Both the position numbers and the translations under genes were made by a program. The notes below the pieces were generated by a model. That model had not been told where the DNA came from, did no database searches, and saw only the letters and a program-made list of their open reading frames with translations. DNA of 10,127 nucleotides from contig JAISLX010000183.1 of the NCBI GenBank assembly GCA_031277045.1, positions 1 to 10,127 of the forward strand. Reading direction: 5' to 3'. The DNA is from Treponema sp. (GTDB lineage: Bacteria; Spirochaetota; Spirochaetia; Treponematales; Breznakiellaceae). Shown in pieces: positions 7,341-10,127 of the stretch. Within the stretch, counting starts at the first letter, position 1. Every line of letters starts with the position of its first letter.

Positions 7341-7446
7341 AAAAGCGGTTAGGCCCTGCGTTAAGCAGGTTCGCTTAAAAATCAAAACGGCTTTTCCAAA
7401 AACCAGGGTTTTGGAAAAACCTCAGGAGTTGCAAATTGAGCAATAA
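7330..7446 (+). CDS. possible 38-residue overlapping ORF (uncertain)
   Basis: An ATG at 7330 behind AAAGGAG opens a frame of 38 codons to TAA at 7444-7446. The peptide starts MSFEKAVRPCVKQVRLK and is basic, with no recognised family. It overlaps the last 11 bases of the phosphoesterase gene and the first 11 bases of the ParB-like gene, so it spans the whole gap between them. Both hairpins at 7361-7418 lie within it, so part of the peptide is encoded by repeat DNA. It could be a leader peptide that couples translation across the gap, or a chance frame behind a stray ribosome site. No independent coding evidence is visible. Confidence 0.25.
   Translation: MSFEKAVRPCVKQVRLKIKTAFPKTRVLEKPQELQIEQ
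7361..7418 (+). repeat. two consecutive hairpins between phosphoesterase and ParB-like genes
   Basis: The first hairpin pairs TTAAGC (7361-7366) with GCTTAA (7373-7378) over a 6-base loop. The second pairs TTTTCCAAAA (7392-7401) with TTTTGGAAAA (7409-7418) over a 7-base loop. Both arms are perfect. The second hairpin ends six bases before the ribosome site of the ParB-like gene and shares its core with sequence at 9877-9897. It may control translation or protect an mRNA end, or be a mobile palindromic repeat. It is A/T-rich and lacks the GC stem of an intrinsic terminator. Confidence 0.7.
7424..7428 (+). promoter_or_regulatory. ribosome-binding site fixing a TTG start
   Basis: AGGAG is followed by seven bases and TTG at 7436-7438. 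No ATG or GTG in the same frame gives a better fit, and an in-frame stop at 7376-7378 limits any upstream extension. This decides the unusual TTG start of the ParB-like gene. Confidence 0.75.
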
Positions 7447-8359
7447 CATATACCAGGTTCAGGCTATTGACGATTTTAACAGCGCGAGGAACCGGGCTCT
7501 TTTTTCCCGTATTCACAATTTTATGAATACGGATCGGGACAAGCTCCTTTCGTTTCACGACGTAAAGGAGATACTGAAACCCAAAAACGAAGTGTACCGG
7601 GGCATGCAGATTGTGCCGATCCGGCTGATCGTGGGCAGCGAGGGACGCTACCGGGATTTTAACAAAGCCTTTCTGCCCCGGCGTAACCACCTGCGGGCCC
7701 GCTGGACACGGGTGGACAGGGCCCATCTGGAAAACGTTACCCTGCCGCCTATTCAGCTTTATGAAATTGGCGGAGTCTACTTTGTCCGGGACGGGAACCA
7801 CCGGGTTTCGGTAGCCAAAACCCAGGGGGTTGAACAGATCGACGCGGAGGTAATCAGCCTGTCCAGCGAGATAAACATTACCCCCCAAATGACCACCGAT
7901 GAACTTAAAGCCGCGGTTGTTGATTATGAAAAAAACATCTTTTACGAAAAAACCGGATTTGGCAGACTGACGGGATTCCACGATCTGAATTTTACCATGC
8001 CCGGCAGTTACGACGTGATCTACAACCACATTCTGGTACACAAATACTACCTTAACCAGGGAAAGGAAGAGGAGATACCTTTTTCTGACGCGCTGATCTC
8101 CTGGTACAACAACGTTTATCAGCCCATCGCCCAGATAATCCACGAACAGTGGATAAACCTGAACTTCCCCGGCAGAAGCACCGGCGATCTGTACGTGTGG
8201 ATCGTGAAACACTGGGATTTTCTTAAAAAGAAGTACGGGGGTTATTCGCTGCGGGAAGCCGCCCGCGATTTTTCAATAAAGTACGGCGAAAACCAGAACG
8301 GCCTTTTCCGTTTCCTGGCGCTTCTGGCGGGGCATATCGGCAGGCTTTTTCAAAAATAG
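7436..8359 (+). CDS. ParB-like-fold protein (ParB/sulfiredoxin superfamily)
   Basis: A 307-residue protein starting at TTG. The central domain reads RGMQIVPIRLIVGSEGRYRD (55-74), then LPPIQLYEIGGVYFVRDGNH (103-122) continuing as RVSVAK. The DGNHRVSVA block is the ParB/Srx-type nucleotide-binding signature, where ParB proteins have a GERR or DGHHR motif. The C-terminal half has EIPFSDALISWYNNVYQPIA (213-232) and FPGRSTGDLYVWIVKHWDFL (244-263), blocks I associate with relatives in Chloroflexi and other bacteria that are usually annotated as ParB-like or as transcriptional regulators. No helix-turn-helix typical of chromosomal ParB is visible, so DNA partitioning is unlikely. Nucleotide binding or a nuclease or kinase-like activity is possible from the superfamily. 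It is the middle gene of the plus-strand trio, with the M28-like gene starting 2 bp after its stop. No signal peptide is seen. Confidence 0.82.
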   Translation: MSNNIYQVQAIDDFNSARNRALFSRIHNFMNTDRDKLLSFHDVKEILKPKNEVYRGMQIVPIRLIVGSEGRYRDFNKAFLPRRNHLRARWTRVDRAHLENVTLPPIQLYEIGGVYFVRDGNHRVSVAKTQGVEQIDAEVISLSSEINITPQMTTDELKAAVVDYEKNIFYEKTGFGRLTGFHDLNFTMPGSYDVIYNHILVHKYYLNQGKEEEIPFSDALISWYNNVYQPIAQIIHEQWINLNFPGRSTGDLYVWIVKHWDFLKKKYGGYSLREAARDFSIKYGENQNGLFRFLALLAGHIGRLFQK

Positions 8360-8361
8360 GG

Positions 8362-9276
8362 ATGTGGTATCTGAACAGCGGGGGAAAGCCGCTTACCGAA
8401 GCGCCCTTTCACCGGTTTTCCGATTTTATTGATCTCCGGGCGGATCGTTTCGGCATCATTATGTCCCTGCTCCCGGAAATGGGATTAAACTACTCGGTTC
8501 TGCCCGTGGCGGGAAACCGCCATTTCCTGATTTTTCCCTCCGCCGCCGGCAGCCCCCCGCCGGCTTACCGGGCCGATCTGGTACTGGCTGCCCACTATGA
8601 CCGGGCCAGGGGAAGCCCCGGAGCCAACGACAACAGCGCCGCTGTTTTTCTGCTGCTCAAAGCCGCGCAAAAACTACAGGGCCGGAAAACCGTTCCCTGG
8701 ATGATCATTCTGACGGACAAGGAAGAACTGCGGCAGGGCCAGGGTATCCGGGAACAAGGTTCCTATTCGCTGGGGGAAACCCTGTGCAGGGCGGGCCTGC
8801 GGGAGGCGCAGGTCTTTATTTTCGACGCCTGCGGAACCGGGGATACCCTGGTTATTTCCACCGTTACGGACACTCTGCTGCGGAACGAGGGAGGATTTGG
8901 CGCCGGCCATACCCGCATGGTAATACGGAGCCTTCGGGAACGGGCGCTCCGGGCCGCCAGGAACCAGGGACTGAACCGTGTGGTCCTGCTCCCCACTCCC
9001 TTTTCCGATGATGCGGGTTTCCTGCGGGCGGGGATCAGCGCCCAGATCATTACCGTCCTTCCCCAGGCGGAAGCCTCCGCCTTCGCCTCGCTGGCGCGTT
9101 CCCGGCCGGAATTTTCAGGCGCCCTGATCAGCCGGGAACAGGCGCTGGAGGCCGAAACCGCCCTTATCCCCAAAACCTGGCGCCGGCTTAACACCGGCGG
9201 CGATACCCACCACAAACTCAGCCCTGAACACTTCAACATGGTAATCCGCTTTGCCGAGGAACTCTGCACAGAGTAA
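8362..9276 (+). CDS. M28-family (aminopeptidase-like) zinc peptidase, cytosolic
   Basis: This 304-residue protein has the ligand pattern of co-catalytic zinc M28 peptidases. His78 and Asp80 lie in AAHYDRARGSPGANDNSAA, with Asp90 as the bridging ligand. Glu121 and Glu122 in TDKEE are the general base and a zinc ligand, Asp155 lies in FDACGTGD, and His283 or His284 in GGDTHHKLS is the last ligand. All expected positions are filled, so it is probably active, unlike many inactive relatives. M28 enzymes are often exported, but no signal peptide is seen here, and the short N-terminus (MWYLNSGGKPL) suggests a cytosolic enzyme. The specificity is unknown. The ATG follows the preceding TAG by 2 bp and lacks a clear ribosome site, so translation probably depends on the upstream gene. 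It is the last gene of the trio, followed by a terminator-like hairpin. Confidence 0.85.
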   Translation: MWYLNSGGKPLTEAPFHRFSDFIDLRADRFGIIMSLLPEMGLNYSVLPVAGNRHFLIFPSAAGSPPPAYRADLVLAAHYDRARGSPGANDNSAAVFLLLKAAQKLQGRKTVPWMIILTDKEELRQGQGIREQGSYSLGETLCRAGLREAQVFIFDACGTGDTLVISTVTDTLLRNEGGFGAGHTRMVIRSLRERALRAARNQGLNRVVLLPTPFSDDAGFLRAGISAQIITVLPQAEASAFASLARSRPEFSGALISREQALEAETALIPKTWRRLNTGGDTHHKLSPEHFNMVIRFAEELCTE

Positions 9277-9309
9277 ACTTTGGTTTTCAGCGGGGTGAGA
9301 CAGGGTACG

Positions 9310-9355
9310 GCCGGTGTACGGGAACAGTACCCGGCAGCCTGAATTTTTCCTTTTT
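9310..9355 (+). terminator. possible rho-independent terminator after the M28-like gene
   Basis: CCGG-T-GTAC (9311-9319) pairs with GTACCCGG (9327-9334) over a 7-base loop with one bulged T, and the G at 9310 can extend the stem to C9335. Two T5 runs follow at 9343-9347 and 9351-9355. The T-rich part begins about 7 bases after the stem, which is later than usual, so efficiency is uncertain. The position, about 35 bp after the stop, fits the end of the plus-strand operon. Confidence 0.5.
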
Positions 9356-9404
9356 CATCTCCATACCTCAAAATATCCCGCCGTTTATAGACTTCGCCCC
9401 CGCG

Positions 9405-9551
9405 TCTTTAGGCGAACACACTCTGTATTCTGGCAGATATGCTCCGTATTCTGGCAGATATGCCTCATATTCTGGCAGATATGCTCCGTATTCTGGCAGA
9501 TACGCCTCATGTTCTGGCGAATATGCCGCGCCTGTTGGCAAATACCTCATG
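9405..9551. repeat. 21-bp tandem array (six clear units, one degenerate)
   Basis: Six head-to-tail units of 21 bp begin at 9426, 9447, 9468, 9489, 9510 and 9531, with consensus TATTCTGGCAGATATGCTCC. A degenerate seventh unit is visible at 9405-9425. Units 1 and 3 are identical and units 2 and 4 differ at one base, so the array grew as a 42-bp double unit; the last two units have drifted. There are no spacers, so it is not a CRISPR array. Because 21 is divisible by three, each frame yields a heptapeptide repeat (LPEYGAY on the minus strand, VFWQICS-like on the plus strand). No ribosome site supports either reading. The interval 9277-9614 holds only this array and the terminator-like hairpin. 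Confidence 0.9.
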
Positions 9552-9614
9552 AATTTCAGTGTAAACAGAGGCAATCCCGCCCCAAAAAAATAAATCAATC
9601 CACGGAGAAAACAA

Positions 9615-9821
9615 ATGTCTAATTCAACGGACCGGCTGCCTCATACCAGAGACGGCCAGCTCTCTATGGCGAAGGATTGGCTGCCGCGTATGACGGCCAA
9701 CGCGGAAGCGCGGGACATTCCCTCCGCCGTTATAACGGACTTTACCGCGCTGACAGGCGGCGGCGGATACGGATTGCGCGGGTCTGGCGGCGGCAAATAC
9801 GAATTTTTTCATGAATTTTAA
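9615..9821 (+). pseudogene. short orphan ORF, probably the N-terminal fragment of a larger protein
   Basis: A 68-codon frame has GGAG seven bases before its ATG, so translation initiation looks genuine. The first 48 residues look like a real N-terminus: RLPHTRDGQLSMAKDWL (7-23) then ARDIPSAVITDFTAL (32-46). This resembles, from memory, hypothetical Treponema proteins of about 200 residues that begin with a similar R-L-P-x-T-R block and contain a W-x-IP-like segment; this is not verified. After Thr47 the frame becomes Gly-rich (GGGGYGLRGSGGGK) and soon stops at 9819-9821, as expected after a frameshift or deletion near 9755 in a GGCGGCGG tract. It could also be an intact small gene. Confidence 0.5.
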
Positions 9822-9830
9822 TAATTTTGT

Positions 9831-9860
9831 TTGACATGGCATATTGTCAGGGTACATAAT
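9831..9860 (+). promoter_or_regulatory. sigma-70-like promoter
   Basis: A perfect -35 TTGACA lies at 9831-9836. Two overlapping -10 candidates follow: TACATA at 9853-9858 (16-bp spacer) and CATAAT at 9855-9860 (18-bp spacer). It is downstream of the orphan ORF and points toward the contig end, where no complete gene is visible, so its target is lost. The remaining bases to 10046 hold the hairpin and no supported gene. Confidence 0.55.
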
Positions 9861-9873
9861 AGGCACATTATTG

Positions 9874-9897
9874 GGTTTTTTCAAAAACCAAGGCTTT
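9874..9897. repeat. hairpin sharing the CAAAAACCA core with the one at 7392
   Basis: GGTTTT (9874-9879) pairs with AAAACC (9884-9889) over a 4-base loop. Bases 9877-9897 match 7392-7412 at 18 of 21 positions, so the two intergenic sites appear to carry the same repeat element. It lies about 14 bp downstream of the sigma-70-like promoter, within the expected 5' untranslated region. Confidence 0.5.
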
Positions 9898-10044
9898 CCG
9901 AGCAATAGCCGCTGAAGAACGGAAATGTGGCTCTTGTTAAGATAAGAATTTGTGTTTTCAGGGATGTGTGAACAAGTCCATTGTAGAAACGGAGATGCGC
10001 GTACATGTTGAAAACCTGTAAGCTGTTATTCGACAGCGGTTGTT

Positions 10045-10126
<82 letters not shown>

Positions 10127-10127
10127 C

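Noticed and set aside
6477..8212. Long minus-strand frames opposite the phosphoesterase and ParB-like genes
   Set aside because: The opposite strand carries conserved catalytic and binding motifs in the correct order; the minus frames have no recognisable domain.
9405..9551. CRISPR array
   Set aside because: Units are contiguous with no unique spacers, and no cas gene is present.
9314..9622. Reading the 21-bp array as a repeat protein on either strand
   Set aside because: Neither frame has a ribosome site, the flanking residues are not protein-like, and any 21-bp array without stops is open by construction.

Overview
The window looks like accessory-to-core chromosomal DNA of a fairly GC-rich spirochaete, most plausibly a Treponema relative of the termite-gut type. 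The basis is the protein families (a distinctive metallophosphoesterase, ParB-like and M28-like gene trio, and TPR proteins with charged coiled coils) and the recurrent hairpins built on a CCAAAAACC/GGTTTTGG theme between genes. This placement is an inference, because no rRNA or other marker gene is present. The last 81 bases are an 80-base G run plus one C, so the right edge is almost certainly a contig end with a sequencing artefact.

Layout. (1) Positions 1-360, minus strand: the C-terminal part of a GH2 glycoside hydrolase that has no start codon and is cut by the window edge. (2) Positions 419-6014, minus strand: a five-gene operon transcribed right to left. It encodes an exported TPR protein, a membrane-anchored TPR protein, an AI-2E family permease, a UPF0237 ACT-domain protein and a UPF0210 (DUF711, PFL-like) protein. 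Gaps are 11 bp, a 4-nt overlap, 3 bp and 45 bp. (3) Positions 6015-6617: a 603-bp divergent region with a possible promoter for the minus operon and a stretch that resembles a frameshifted TPR gene. (4) Positions 6618-9276, plus strand: metallophosphoesterase, ParB-like-fold protein (TTG start) and M28-like peptidase. A possible 38-codon ORF and two hairpins lie between the first two genes, and a terminator-like hairpin follows the third. (5) Positions 9277-10127: mostly non-coding, with a 21-bp tandem array, a short orphan ORF that looks truncated, a sigma-70-like promoter, a hairpin and the poly-G end.

How the genes may work together. The two TPR proteins have one anchor or export signal each and probably act as a pair outside or at the cytoplasmic membrane. 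The permease is translationally coupled to the second TPR gene. The UPF0237/UPF0210 pair is a known conserved neighbourhood; the ACT domain suggests amino-acid-responsive control, but the pair's chemistry is not established here. The plus-strand trio combines a predicted metal-dependent phosphoesterase, a ParB-like protein and a predicted cytosolic aminopeptidase-fold protein. Tight spacing says they are co-expressed; no shared pathway can be read from the sequence.
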